64,000 nt of DNA from Marinobacterium_D sp050908845 (GCF_050908845.1 NZ_CP194171.1:2666001-2730000), one strand, 5' to 3'. Positions 1-9,224 are shown, counted from the first letter of the stretch. Program-made: numbers and translations. The notes: generated from the letters alone by a model not told the origin.

Positions 1-916
1 TGCTTAAGAACTCTCTATCCAACTGAACAAGTTGCTGGAGATAATCGGCATGTATCTGGGCCTGAAGCGACTGCTGCTGATGTTTTATATCTTCTATATG
101 AGCGATTAATTGCTCTTGTTGAGCTTTGGCACCAGCAAGATCCTGCTGCTGTTCAATTCGTTCCTGCTCTAATTCAAGGTATTGAACGCGGGCCGCCAGT
201 TTCTTATCCAGCAGTGACTTGAGTGCATCCACTCGCTGAGTAATAAGTGGTAAGGTCCCGCTTAGCTTGTCGATGAGCGCATGATTGACTTTCAGCTCTG
301 CTCGCTTGTCCAGAATTTGCTGATCTAACTGTTCGTATTGAGCGCGAAAGGACAGCTGTTGTTGGGTGAGTAAAATTTGTTGATGACGAAATTGCTGGTC
401 ACTTGAGCCAATAGGACGATCACTTTCGTCGATCCCAATGGGTTCTGTGGTGATCTCGTTGGAGAAGAGGTCTACGTATCGGGAAAGCTGCTCTAAACGC
501 AGGTAGTTGAGCCGATTCTGAATGCTTTCTTGAGTGAGTCGTCTTTCATCTGCGGCCGTCTGGGCTTGATCAAGTATGACCAATGGATCGCCCGCTTTGA
601 CTAGCTGTCCTTCACTGACGAGTATTTTCGAGACTACGCCCAGCTCATAAGGCTGAATCGTCTTGACCTGCCCTGAGGGCACAATCTTGCCTTCTGCGGT
701 TGCAACTATGTCAACCTCCCCAACGCAGGCCCAGATAACGCCTATGCTAAACAGCGCCAAAAGTGCCCACGCAGTCACTCTTGATGCGGGGTGCGGCGGA
801 CGCTCCCGGATCTCCAGTGCGGCTGGTAGAAAGTCTACCGCACGCTGGGGAACACGTTTATCGCCCAACCGAGCGCGAGCATGCCACTTTTCACTTATCC
901 ACTTAAACAGATCCAT
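1..916 (-). CDS. HlyD-family type I secretion membrane fusion protein (3' part missing)
   Basis: This is the periplasmic adaptor of a type I secretion system, joining the inner-membrane ABC exporter to a TolC-type outer-membrane channel. I translated it directly: it begins MDLFKWISEKWHARARLG and stays open to the window edge, about 305 codons. One membrane segment follows the N-terminal cytoplasmic stretch (WALLALFSIGVIWACV). Next comes the HlyD pattern VDIVATAEGKIVPSGQVKTI with the first half of the biotinyl-lipoyl-like domain (VSKILVSEGQLVKAGDPL). A long Gln/Glu/Leu-rich coiled coil then runs to the edge. The start lies 18 bases after the stop of the exporter gene, so the two are almost certainly one operon. 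The C-terminal half lies outside the window. Family assignment is firm; the cargo is unknown. Confidence 0.9.
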   Translation of the reverse strand, partial: MDLFKWISEKWHARARLGDKRVPQRAVDFLPAALEIRERPPHPASRVTAWALLALFSIGVIWACVGEVDIVATAEGKIVPSGQVKTIQPYELGVVSKILVSEGQLVKAGDPLVILDQAQTAADERRLTQESIQNRLNYLRLEQLSRYVDLFSNEITTEPIGIDESDRPIGSSDQQFRHQQILLTQQQLSFRAQYEQLDQQILDKRAELKVNHALIDKLSGTLPLITQRVDALKSLLDKKLAARVQYLELEQERIEQQQDLAGAKAQQEQLIAHIEDIKHQQQSLQAQIHADYLQQLVQLDREFLS

Positions 917-934
917 CTGCCTTTGCGCGTCCTT

Positions 935-3115
935 CTATTTGGCCGTAGATCCCTCTCGCAACTGGGGCTCCGGTCGAGAATTAGAGGGTCTAACTCCGTT
1001 CTGTAATTGATAAAGAGAGTAGTAACTGCCTCCCTGACTCACCAGCTCATCATGACTACCGTTTTCGATAATCCGACCCTTCTCCATAACCAGAATGCGG
1101 TCGCACTGGCGCACCGTACTCAGACGGTGAGCGATGATGAATACCGTGCGGTTTCGGCAAATCGCGGCCATGTTTTCCTGGATGATGCGCTCAGATTCAT
1201 AATCGAGCGCACTGGTCGCTTCATCGAAGATCAGGATTCGTGGATTGGTAATTAGGGCACGTGCAATGGCGATGCGCTGTCGCTGGCCACCGGATAGATT
1301 GCATCCAAGCTCGCCCACCGAATTATCGTAGCCTTCGGGCAGTTCAAGAATGAAGTCGTGTGCTCCGGCGAGTTTCGCAGCTTGAACAACCTGCTCCATT
1401 GGTAAGCCGGGATTACTTAGCGCAATGTTCTCTCGAACACTTCGGTTGAAGAGGAAGTTTTCCTGCAACACAACACCAATATTTCGACGTAACCAGGCTG
1501 TGTCGACCATGGCGAGATCCACACCATCCACAAGTACACGGCCCGCCTCAGGTACGTACATGCGCTGTATCAGCTTGGCCAGGGTGCTTTTGCCGGATCC
1601 GGATCGCCCGACGATACCGATGACCTCTCCAGGATCGACCTGTAGTGAGATGTCGTTGAGGATACGTGGGCCATCTGGACGATAGCGAAAGTGGATGTGC
1701 TCGAAATTCACCTTCCCTTCCAGAGAAGGCAAGGTACTGCGATTGGGATTATATCCAGGCTCTGTTGGTGTATTGAGAATATCCCCTAATCGTTTGACCG
1801 AAATCCCAGCTTGCTGGAAATCCTGCCATAGCTGCACAAGCTTTAATATCGGAGCAGATACCCGTCCAGCAATCATGTTGAAGGCGATTAACTGCCCGAC
1901 CGTTAAAGCGCCATCTATGACCAAATGCGCGCCATACCAAATGATGAGAACCGTGGTGATTTTGTTGATGAAGCCAGCAACTTGATTAGCGATATTGTTT
2001 AGGTTCTGGGTTCGGAACGAGGCCGTCACGTATTCTGACAACTGATCTTCCCATTTCCTCTGCATCTGGGGTTCAACAGCCATAGCCTTAACTGTCTCGA
2101 CACCACTGACGGCCTCAACCAGAAACGCCTGGTTTTCAGCTCCGTGCTGAAATTTTTGATCGAGTCGGTGCCGCAGGATAGGCGTGATAAAGATCGACAA
2201 AGCAACGTAGAAAGGGATCGTAAGTAGAACGATGATTGTGAGTGTCGGACTGTAAAGCCACATCACAGCAAAAAAGACGATAGTGAAGAATAGATCGATC
2301 ACCAACGTCAGTGCGGTACCCGTAATAAAGTTGCGGATGGTGTCCAGCTCTCTTATTCGAGCCACACTCTGGCCGACTTGGCGTGCTTCGAAATAGGATA
2401 GAGGGAGAGATACCATATGGTTGAAGAGCTTTGCACCTAATTCGACGTCAACCCTGTTGGTGGTATGAGAGAACAGGTAAGTGCGTAGTCCTCCGAGTAT
2501 CGCATCAAAAAGGGCGATAGCTACAAACCCAAACGCCAATACATCAAGTGTGGTGAATCCCCTATGTACCAACACCTTATCCATCACCACTTGGAAGAAC
2601 AACGGAGTAACCAGTGCAAACAACTGTAAAAAGAATGATATAATAATCACTTCACCAAACAGTTTTCGGTACTTGAGCAGGGATGGAATAAACCAGCGGA
2701 TATCGAATTCTTTAAATTGTGCAATAAGGCCTTCCCGGCGAGTAACCAGGATTAACTCACCGGCCCAAACCCCAGCCAACTCTGACTCTGTTAAAGACTT
2801 GGGCTGAGCGATCCCTGCCTCCATCACCAGAACTTTCCCTTCTGCCTTCTCGGCATGGGAGACGCGGGCAATGATGAAGAATTCCCCCTGCCTGTTGATA
2901 GCGATCGCTGGCGGAGAGGCGTTGTTCAGCTGTTGAAAGGGTACCGAAGACCGCCTGGCTTTCAGCCCTAACTTTTTGGCCGCCCGAATAATTTCCATGC
3001 AGCCGAGGGGCTGACCGGGCACAGCGAATTGATGATGCAACTGCTGGGGTTCAGCAGGCATCTGGTGAAAACGAAGAATGGTAGTAAGGCAGTAAAGCCC
3101 CGTATCCTTGGCCAT
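935..3115 (-). CDS. HlyB-like type I secretion ABC transporter with inactive C39-like domain
   Basis: This is the inner-membrane ATPase/permease of a type I secretion system, 726 residues, resembling HlyB along its whole length. Residues 1 to about 125 form a C39-like domain. Where C39 peptidases have Asp-Cys-Gly the protein has D4-T5-G6, and the usual catalytic His region reads GEFFIIARV, so it should bind cargo without cleaving it. A six-helix membrane domain follows (from about WFIPSLLKYRKLFGE). The ATPase domain has Walker A GRSGSGKS, signature LSGGQRQR, Walker B ILIFDEATSALD and the H-loop AHRLSTV. It is the first gene of a two-gene operon with the HlyD adaptor downstream. No RTX-type substrate gene is in the window, so the exported protein must be encoded elsewhere or beyond the edge. 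Confidence 0.93.
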   Translation of the reverse strand: MAKDTGLYCLTTILRFHQMPAEPQQLHHQFAVPGQPLGCMEIIRAAKKLGLKARRSSVPFQQLNNASPPAIAINRQGEFFIIARVSHAEKAEGKVLVMEAGIAQPKSLTESELAGVWAGELILVTRREGLIAQFKEFDIRWFIPSLLKYRKLFGEVIIISFFLQLFALVTPLFFQVVMDKVLVHRGFTTLDVLAFGFVAIALFDAILGGLRTYLFSHTTNRVDVELGAKLFNHMVSLPLSYFEARQVGQSVARIRELDTIRNFITGTALTLVIDLFFTIVFFAVMWLYSPTLTIIVLLTIPFYVALSIFITPILRHRLDQKFQHGAENQAFLVEAVSGVETVKAMAVEPQMQRKWEDQLSEYVTASFRTQNLNNIANQVAGFINKITTVLIIWYGAHLVIDGALTVGQLIAFNMIAGRVSAPILKLVQLWQDFQQAGISVKRLGDILNTPTEPGYNPNRSTLPSLEGKVNFEHIHFRYRPDGPRILNDISLQVDPGEVIGIVGRSGSGKSTLAKLIQRMYVPEAGRVLVDGVDLAMVDTAWLRRNIGVVLQENFLFNRSVRENIALSNPGLPMEQVVQAAKLAGAHDFILELPEGYDNSVGELGCNLSGGQRQRIAIARALITNPRILIFDEATSALDYESERIIQENMAAICRNRTVFIIAHRLSTVRQCDRILVMEKGRIIENGSHDELVSQGGSYYSLYQLQNGVRPSNSRPEPQLREGSTAK

Positions 3116-3322
3116 AAACTAACACTATCCTTGTGTTATATTTAAGCGACTTGTCTGACAGATGCTAGCATCTACAAACGTACTAAACTACCCTGTTTTC
3201 CTCTTGCCAAAAATGCATTACGGAAGCACTTTAATGAGTTCCAATATTTCCAGGTGAATAATATGGGCCACTATCTTGATGCTGATATATAGCCCTATAC
3301 CACTAGTTTGCGTGACTAAATA

Positions 3323-3994
3323 TCACTGAATCTGACTCACTGCCAGCACCGAAATAATCCGCTGAGCCGCCCCACTCCAGACATAGCGATAATGGCCACC
3401 CTGCGCAGGAATCGATGTAGCTTTCGGCGTAAACAGCGCCACACACTGCCCCTGCTCATACCTCACACTGTTATAGAGTAATCCCGCGGCACCCGACTGA
3501 CGACGCTCCAGCGCGAACCGCTGGGATGGCGCGTAATCGCTGGGATGGTGCAGATGCGCGTACTCTCCGCTGCGGACATCCTCCAACGGCAGTTGGATCA
3601 GGCTTATATATTCGCGCAGGGTCACTTCGGTATCGGGCTCCTGTGTGGCGGACAGAAAACGCTCGCGGTGATAGCGAGTCTCCGCTATGGCGACCTCCAG
3701 CGAGTTACCAGCGTAATAGACACCGTACCGACCATCGGTGAAGCGACTGGCCTGACCGATATGAGTAAAGGCCGCCATGACCGGCGTAGAACCGGGGCCA
3801 GAGATACGCTCGGAGGCAGGCACCAGCCGCAGATCCCCCGTCTCATCACGCAGGCGATCGTTGGTAAGGCTCTCAATCTCGAAGATGATCTCCAGGTCTT
3901 CTGGGTCTGCAACGGTCTCAAACAGATTGATCGGTGGAAAGTGGCTGGGCACCAGGCGGTGCGCCCGCTCCCAGTCGGGTATCAGTTGCAGCAT
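3323..3994 (-). CDS. RES-domain toxin of an Xre/MbcA-RES toxin-antitoxin pair
   Basis: RES-family toxins degrade NAD+ by phosphorolysis or hydrolysis and are held inactive by an MbcA/Xre partner. The protein is about 223 residues from the start chosen here. It carries the RES hallmark stretch RFTDGRYGVYYAG followed by SLEVAIAETRYHRE, and later RQSGAAGLLYNSVRY, which hold the Arg, Tyr and Glu residues typical of the active site. I chose the ATG at 3994 because it follows the antitoxin stop (3999-4001) by four bases; an upstream in-frame start at 4033 would overlap the antitoxin by 35 bases. The pair is thus translationally coupled. Family knowledge gives the activity; toxicity here is inferred. 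Confidence 0.85.
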   Translation of the reverse strand: MLQLIPDWERAHRLVPSHFPPINLFETVADPEDLEIIFEIESLTNDRLRDETGDLRLVPASERISGPGSTPVMAAFTHIGQASRFTDGRYGVYYAGNSLEVAIAETRYHRERFLSATQEPDTEVTLREYISLIQLPLEDVRSGEYAHLHHPSDYAPSQRFALERRQSGAAGLLYNSVRYEQGQCVALFTPKATSIPAQGGHYRYVWSGAAQRIISVLAVSQIQ

Positions 3995-3998
3995 CCGT

Positions 3999-4388
3999 TC
4001 AGCCCCGCATGTAGTCGAGATAACGCCTGACATCCGCCAGATTGATCATGCTGCCCTTAAGCATCACATCCAGCGCGGAAACCCCATCAAAATCCCGGTT
4101 CGCTTTTTTCGGCCAGGCGTTGGCCTGCTCTTCTGTCGGAAACAGAATCCGCAGCGCCTTGTAGATCCCCAGTACATAGGAGATTCGCTCCAGTGTATCG
4201 CGGCTCAGCGTGGGACCCTCGCCGTTGCGCCATTTGTAGAAGGTGGTGCGCGGCGGATCACCCAGCAATACCTTCTGCTGCTGGCTGGTCAGTCCCCAGC
4301 CATCGGTGATCCGGAAAAATGTCTTCAGCGCCACATCGGACTTGCGGCGTTCGTCTGCCTGCGCTGACGGTGCAGGATTGGCCATCAT
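3999..4388 (-). CDS. MbcA/ParS/Xre-type antitoxin
   Basis: This is the antitoxin partner of the RES toxin, about 129 residues. The N-terminal half has an Xre-like helix-turn-helix pattern (LKTFFRITDGWGLTSQQQKVLLG followed by TTFYKWRNGEG). The C-terminal half has the DUF2384/MbcA pattern (LERISYVLGIYKALRILFPTEEQANAWPKK, then LDVMLKGSMINLADVRRYLD). Such proteins cap the RES active site and repress their own promoter. Several starts are possible (GTG 4397, ATG 4388, ATG 4385), none with a strong ribosome site; I chose the first ATG. An AT-rich TATATT stretch just upstream (about 4410-4420) could be the -10 region. The stop lies four bases before the toxin start. Confidence 0.85.
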   Translation of the reverse strand: MMANPAPSAQADERRKSDVALKTFFRITDGWGLTSQQQKVLLGDPPRTTFYKWRNGEGPTLSRDTLERISYVLGIYKALRILFPTEEQANAWPKKANRDFDGVSALDVMLKGSMINLADVRRYLDYMRG

Positions 4389-4679
4389 CTTGAACACTCT
4401 GAATCGGTTAATATATGGCCAGTTTAGTTCTCCCAGGGATCATCTTCAATAAATATCCCTACAGAGACTCACTTAACAGCATCTATGGATCAACCCATAC
4501 AGGTCAGTGGTCAATCCCATCCCGGGAGAGACAGGAAAGCAAAAAACAGCCGAACGCTACTTTTTGTGAACGCTATGAGGTTACAGAGCAATCAGCGCTG
4601 TCCGGGCTTGTTAACGCCAGGGTTCTGGTGCTTGAGCAAACCCGTATCTGCCCGGCAGCTAATGCGATACTGAATGTGA

Positions 4680-5573
4680 TCAGCCCTTAATAACCTCCAA
4701 AATACTTTCGATAACCGTATTGGTCCGCTCATCCTTTTTTACGGTCGATGGCATGCATACGCATAGCTCTTCTTCCAGGCGCTTATCTGTCAGAGGAGTG
4801 AACGCCAGGGAACCTTCGCTTACCTGTTTTTCGATGTCATACCAGGTCATAAAGCTGACGCCGACACCGTCCATTACCAGGTTTGCGAGCAGATCAAATG
4901 AGTTACTGGTAGCGACTATGTCGAAGCTGCTTTTTTGGCGCAAAATCTCCGAATACAGACGGGTATGTACGGAAAGGTCGATGTCGGGGATGCAGAGCGG
5001 CCATTGCAGGCAGTCATACAGCTCTATGGATTGAGTGTCTTTATCCAGCAGAGCGGGAAGGTGAACGAGGCCAATTTTGCTTTTCTCACGTGCCGCAAAA
5101 TGGATCTTTTCGTCTCTGGGCACATTGAACGCGACGATGAAATCGAGCTGATTGGTCTTCAGCAGATCGGTCAGTGTTTGCGTATCTCCAGTCTTGAAAT
5201 GGACCCTTATATTGCCAAAACGGGATGAGAGTTTTTTGTACAGGCGCGGAAGAACACTGGTGCTCAGGCACTCAACCGCACCGATCCGAAACTGCACCAG
5301 GTGCTGTTTGTTTTCTTCCTTGATGCTCCTGCGGAAACGGTTTTCTTCCGCTATCCATGCCCCCGCCTGCTTGTAAAGAGCCTCGCCCTGCTCCGTCAGC
5401 TCAATCCCCTTCGGAAGGCGAAGGAAAAGCTGGGTGCCGAAGTCCTCTTCAAGAATACTCATCTGGCGGCTAAGCGCCGATGCCGCAATATGCAGCTTGT
5501 CAGCCGCCTTGCGTACTGATTTCTCAGTGGCGATCACAACGAAGGATCGAATCTCTTTGGTTAACGCGGACAT
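4680..5573 (-). CDS. LysR-family transcriptional regulator
   Basis: The protein is about 297 residues, standard for the family. The N-terminal winged HTH reads TKEIRSFVVIATEKSVRKAADKLHIAASALSRQMSILEEDFGTQLFLRLPKGIELTEQG (residues about 3-60). A periplasmic-binding-protein-like effector domain follows. The ATG at 5573 is preferred over the GTG at 5582. It is divergent from the zinc deaminase and NCS2 nucleobase permease across about 140 bases (5574-5713), the usual arrangement when a LysR protein controls its neighbour. I infer that it senses a purine, pyrimidine or related base; the ligand is not readable from sequence. Confidence 0.88.
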   Translation of the reverse strand: MSALTKEIRSFVVIATEKSVRKAADKLHIAASALSRQMSILEEDFGTQLFLRLPKGIELTEQGEALYKQAGAWIAEENRFRRSIKEENKQHLVQFRIGAVECLSTSVLPRLYKKLSSRFGNIRVHFKTGDTQTLTDLLKTNQLDFIVAFNVPRDEKIHFAAREKSKIGLVHLPALLDKDTQSIELYDCLQWPLCIPDIDLSVHTRLYSEILRQKSSFDIVATSNSFDLLANLVMDGVGVSFMTWYDIEKQVSEGSLAFTPLTDKRLEEELCVCMPSTVKKDERTNTVIESILEVIKG

Positions 5574-5713
5574 CCCTAGCACCTGTAGCCATATGTGCGA
5601 AATTTTAGCACGTAGATAGCTAAACGTTCTAATTTAATCACGCACAGGCTTCTCTTATATTGCTCTTAACTTAAGCAATCGTTCACCCCGAACAGAGAGA
5701 GGCGGAGTTGCCA

Positions 5714-6184
5714 ATGAACAACGACATTAAACATTTGAAGACCACGATCGAGGTTGCCAAGGAGAGCGTTAAGAGTGGTAACCACCCCTTTGGTGCCATG
5801 CTGGTTGGCCCGAATGGCGAGGTACTGATCACCTCTGGTAACACCTATAAGGAAGATAAGGGTGTCGGCCATGCAGAAGCCAATGTCGCCCGTGCCGCAT
5901 CACAGCAGTATGACCCGGAATTTCTTGAGCAGTGCACCCTGATCACCTCGGTTGAGCCCTGCTGTATGTGTGCCGGTTCCGTTTACTGGGCAGGGATTGG
6001 CAGCGTTGTCTTCGGCCTGACCGAAAAACGACTTGCCGAGATGACCGGTGACAACCCGGAAAACCTGACACTGGACCTGGCCTGCCGTGACGTCTTTGCT
6101 GCCGGCCAGCGCAAGGTGGATGTTCGCGGTCCCTATGTCGAACTGGAAGACGCCATCGCCGCTGACCACATCGGATTCTGGTAA
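5714..6184 (+). CDS. CMP/dCMP-type zinc nucleobase deaminase (guanine deaminase-like)
   Basis: This is a cytosolic zinc hydrolase of the cytidine deaminase fold, about 156 residues, the size of the short bacterial guanine deaminases. The zinc and proton-shuttle motifs are plain: HAEANVARAA (His plus catalytic Glu) and SVEPCCMCAGSVYWAG (the PCxxC zinc cysteines). The ATG at 5714 follows a purine-rich site (GGCGGAG) with good spacing; the in-frame TTG at 5708 is less likely. The stop is 33 bases before the NCS2 permease, so import and deamination of a base are probably linked under the divergent LysR. Guanine, isoguanine, cytosine or another aminated base are all possible; sequence alone does not decide. 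It differs from the amidohydrolase-type guanine deaminase at 42656. Confidence 0.85.
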   Translation: MNNDIKHLKTTIEVAKESVKSGNHPFGAMLVGPNGEVLITSGNTYKEDKGVGHAEANVARAASQQYDPEFLEQCTLITSVEPCCMCAGSVYWAGIGSVVFGLTEKRLAEMTGDNPENLTLDLACRDVFAAGQRKVDVRGPYVELEDAIAADHIGFW

Positions 6185-6217
6185 GCGAATACAAGGTCAT
6201 CAAACGGGAGAACCGAT

Positions 6218-7591
6218 ATGACGACAATAACAGCTGAAAAGTGTCGCCAACCGGCACAGACACCTGGCGCGATACATCCCGTTGATGAAGTGCCCGCAAC
6301 CTCCAGGTTGCTCCTGTTGGCACTGCAGCACGTTATGGTGATGTATACCGGCGCCATCGCGGTACCCTTTATCATTGGTGCTGCGCTTGGCCTGAGCCAG
6401 CAGCAGATTGCCTACCTGATCCAGGCGGATCTGATCACCTGCGGTATTGCCACCCTGATCCAGACCATCGGTATCTGGCGCTTCGGTAGCCGTATGCCGT
6501 TGATGCAGGGCTTAACCTTTGCCTGCATTTCTCCGGCCATCGCAATCGCCAGTGATCCTAGCCTGGCCGCGGGCGGCGTGGAGGATGGTTTGCGTGCTGT
6601 ATACGGTGCGGTCATCATCTCTGGCCTGTTCGGCATCGCCATGGCGCCTTTTGGCCGTTATATGGTGCGGGCTTTTCCTGCCGTCGTGGTTGGTTCCGTG
6701 CTGACGGTTATTGGCCTGAGCCTGCTGCCGGTCGCGATCCAGTACTCGGCCGGTGGCTACGGTCCAGATGCTGGCGACCCCAAATATATCGCCATGGCCT
6801 TTACGGTACTTGCGATCATCATCGTGGCGAACATCTTCGGCAAGGGTTTTATCCGCAACATCTCGGTGCTGATCGGTATAGTAGCCGGCGTTTGCATCGC
6901 CGGTTTCTCCGGCATGCTGGATCTTTCCGCCGCCAGCTCCGCCGAAACCTTCGCACTGGTCGAGCCGTTCTATTTCGGCACGCCGACCTTCCACCTGGTG
7001 CCGATCCTGACCATGATCCTGGTGATCTCCATTACCTGGGTTGAGTCGGTGGGCGATGCGATCGTGATTGGTGAGATGGTCGACAAGAAGCCGGATGCAC
7101 GCAAGATATCCGATCTGATCCGCGCCGACGGCCTGTCCAGCGTGATAGGCGGCATGTTGAACTCATTCCACTACACCGCGTTTTCGGAAAATGTTGCGCT
7201 GGTAAGCATCACCCAGGTGAAAAGCCGCTGGGTCGTCGCACTGGCCGGTGTCTTTCTGATTCTGCTCGGCATGTCACCCTACCTGGCAGCGATTGTCGCA
7301 TCCGTCCCTAAAGCGGTGATTGGCGGCGCCGGCTTTATGATGTTCGGCAGCCTGGTAGTGGTTGGTATCAAGACCCTGAGCAGGATCGACTTTGAAACCA
7401 GCTATAACAACTTTGTAGTGGTCGGGGTCAGTGTGGCCATGGCCATGATCGCGATCCTGAAGCCGGACTACTTCTCGTTCATGCCGGACTGGTCACAGGT
7501 GTTTTTCAAATCCCCTGTCATCATGGGGGCGATGACGGCGATCATTTTAAACTTCCTGCTTAACGGGCTGGACAAAAAGCTGGCGCTTTAA
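6218..7591 (+). CDS. NCS2-family nucleobase:cation symporter (xanthine/urate/uracil type)
   Basis: This is an inner-membrane nucleobase importer of 457 residues with about 14 hydrophobic segments. Family features include the early stretch ALQHVMVMYTGAIAVPFIIG, the TM3-like QTIGIWRFGSRMPLMQG, and WVESVGDAIVIGEMVDKK, which carries the conserved acidic residue of the substrate site. A further family-like stretch is FHYTAFSENVALVSIT, where other members have a QN/EN-G motif. These features fit the xanthine/urate branch better than UraA, but that is a judgement by eye. It follows the zinc deaminase in the same orientation and ends just before a strong terminator. Confidence 0.9.
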   Translation: MTTITAEKCRQPAQTPGAIHPVDEVPATSRLLLLALQHVMVMYTGAIAVPFIIGAALGLSQQQIAYLIQADLITCGIATLIQTIGIWRFGSRMPLMQGLTFACISPAIAIASDPSLAAGGVEDGLRAVYGAVIISGLFGIAMAPFGRYMVRAFPAVVVGSVLTVIGLSLLPVAIQYSAGGYGPDAGDPKYIAMAFTVLAIIIVANIFGKGFIRNISVLIGIVAGVCIAGFSGMLDLSAASSAETFALVEPFYFGTPTFHLVPILTMILVISITWVESVGDAIVIGEMVDKKPDARKISDLIRADGLSSVIGGMLNSFHYTAFSENVALVSITQVKSRWVVALAGVFLILLGMSPYLAAIVASVPKAVIGGAGFMMFGSLVVVGIKTLSRIDFETSYNNFVVVGVSVAMAMIAILKPDYFSFMPDWSQVFFKSPVIMGAMTAIILNFLLNGLDKKLAL

Positions 7592-7615
7592 AGCCACCTT
7601 AACGCTTGTTCTTTC

Positions 7616-7640
7616 AGGCCGGTCAATCCGGCCTTTTTTT
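7616..7640 (+). terminator. Rho-independent terminator after the NCS2 permease
   Basis: A perfect 7-bp stem AGGCCGG / CCGGCCT (7616-7622 with 7628-7634) has a 5-base loop TCAAT and is followed by a T-run. It closes the deaminase-permease operon. Confidence 0.9.
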
Positions 7641-8280
7641 GGCCCAGCCAGACAGGCTTACTCCGAAAACGGCATGCCAATCCGGCTCCACCTTTGCCTT
7701 CCGTCCCAGCTTATTGTCTCTCATGTGAAATTCAAGTTATCGACTAGGGGCTGTCCCTTGCGCTGAAGCTTTATTTAACGGGCTTCATGCACTCTATCCT
7801 TAAGGCCACTATGACTAGTGGGGTGTACGGAGGAAAAGAATAATTAAACCAGGGACAAAAGATTGTTTGCACAACATGGAGATAACCTTAGAACTCAAAA
7901 TATTTCAATATAGATATCCATGCACAATATGCGTGTTTAATTCTAATAAAATCGATATCAGATTGATCACTTAAACCGAAACCCCTATTTGACAGCCAAC
8001 AAGACCCAGCCTTAATACACATATTTCTAATATTATATGTGATTGAAATAATTGTAATATTTCCGACTCATCCAGCTGATGACGAACAAAAAATCCATTT
8101 GTGAATGTTTATTCACTGTGATTTAAAATCTTCGCATAAAATATTTCCAGGGTTTACTTTTAAGAGTATGATGCGCCCGCCCAAGCACAGATGATAGGCT
8201 GGATGTTCGTCAAAGCATCCAGTTTGATTCTTTAATCAGTAACGTTAAAAGCTTCAATTATACTTTAGTATAGGTAGGAC
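7641..8280. other. 640-bp AT-rich intergenic region without a recognised gene
   Basis: No convincing coding region or RNA gene was seen. The right half is distinctly AT-rich compared with its flanks. A small hairpin (CTGGATG 8199-8205 with CATCCAG 8216-8222, followed by TTTGATTCTTT) could be a weak terminator. Just before the next gene is TATAC-TTTA-GTATA (about 8258-8272) followed by the ribosome site AGGTAGG, so the promoter of the small gene at 8281 probably lies here. Confidence 0.5.
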
Positions 8281-8577
8281 ATGGACTTCGAAAAAGCGGA
8301 TAAGGGAGTTGTCGTTTCCTGGGTTGATCGACAATTCGCCAAAAATGATACCTTCCCGTCTAAATGCTGCAACTCAGGCGGCGAGCCGTCGATCTGCCGA
8401 GATCACATCACTGCTTACAAGGAGTGGACCAAACTGAACGGTAAGCGCAAGCAGATTCTGTCCTGGATTGAGCAATGGCTCAGTGACAACGAAATCGCAG
8501 AATTAGAAAAAACACTTAAGAAAAACAATCAGAATAAAAACGCAACGTTAGCGCCGGCGACCAGCCAGGTTCAATGA
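8281..8577 (+). CDS. Small protein of unknown function, paralogue of the gene at 8623
   Basis: I do not recognise this 98-residue protein. It is soluble, charged and probably helical at its C-terminus, with no signal peptide or membrane segment. It aligns along nearly its full length with the convergent neighbour on the minus strand. Shared blocks are FEKADKG, W(V/I)DRQFA, FPxxCC, S(I/V)xR(D/Q)H(I/V)xAY, KxxxKR and a final IxxWIxxWLxD. The Cys pair and the Trp residues are kept in both copies. The start ATG follows AGGTAGG at good spacing. Conserved pairing in a convergent arrangement suggests a local inverted duplication. No function should be assigned. Confidence 0.7.
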   Translation: MDFEKADKGVVVSWVDRQFAKNDTFPSKCCNSGGEPSICRDHITAYKEWTKLNGKRKQILSWIEQWLSDNEIAELEKTLKKNNQNKNATLAPATSQVQ

Positions 8578-8622
8578 CCCGGTGCACGGCTCAGAGCGTG
8601 CCATACATGCGTTACTTATCCT

Positions 8623-8904
8623 TCAAAGATTGAGTTTTTTGTAGTGATCGTTTTGCTTAATCGCTTTGAGCAACTGTTCTTGCTCAGTGTCATCCAGCCA
8701 TGTATCGATCCACTCCTGAATCGTGCGACGTTTGGTAGAGACCTTCCGCCAAGCCTTGTACGCCAACACATGTTGTCGGGACACTGAGCCTTTGCCACCC
8801 CCATCGGACTTTGCACAGCAACTGGTGGGGAAATCCGGCACGTTGGCAAACTGCCTGTCTATCCACCAGATCACGAAGCCTTTGTCTGCTTTCTCGAATT
8901 TCAC
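8623..8904 (-). CDS. Small protein of unknown function, paralogue of the gene at 8281, GTG start
   Basis: This is a protein of about 93 residues, convergent with and paralogous to the gene at 8281, sharing FEKADKG, IDRQFA, FPxxCC, RQHxxAYKAW and WIDTWLDD. I place the start at the GTG at 8904. It is preceded by AGGAG with a six-base spacer, and its translation VKFEKADKG then lines up with MDFEKADKG of the paralogue. The upstream ATG at 8958 would add 18 residues that have no counterpart. The 45-base gap between the two stops holds a short GCACG/CGTGC inverted repeat near 8583-8600. Function unknown. Confidence 0.7.
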   Translation of the reverse strand: MKFEKADKGFVIWWIDRQFANVPDFPTSCCAKSDGGGKGSVSRQHVLAYKAWRKVSTKRRTIQEWIDTWLDDTEQEQLLKAIKQNDHYKKLNL

Positions 8905-9224
8905 CGCTTTCTCCTGAACTGCAGGGAGTGGGAATATCTCAAGACACCAATACTTCAACTTTATGACAGTACTATGTCCATAAGGTTTGAGCGTCTGAAC
9001 TGAGCCTTAGGGCCAACAAGCATTGAAAGCCTTTTACAGCCAAGGGTAATGAGCACGCAACAAGCCCAGGTAGCGCTGTACCTCAGGAAGGGTAGGCACT
9101 ACTTCATAAGCAATAGGAAAGCGTTCTCACCCTGCCCGGTAAAATTCTACAGCCGGGTTGGTGCGCCGAGTCCCACAAGGTATCGATTTAGGTTAGTATT
9201 CGCGCGTAATTCATCGGAGGCGTT

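Noticed and set aside
4415..4690. Plus-strand 91-codon open frame between the antitoxin and LysR genes
   Set aside because: No ribosome site, no family pattern and overlap with the LysR 3' end. The gap 4398-4679 shows nothing else.
8959..9224. Open frame 9049-9258 overlapping the parvulin start
   Set aside because: No ribosome site or family pattern, and it runs into the well-supported ppiC-type gene in another frame.
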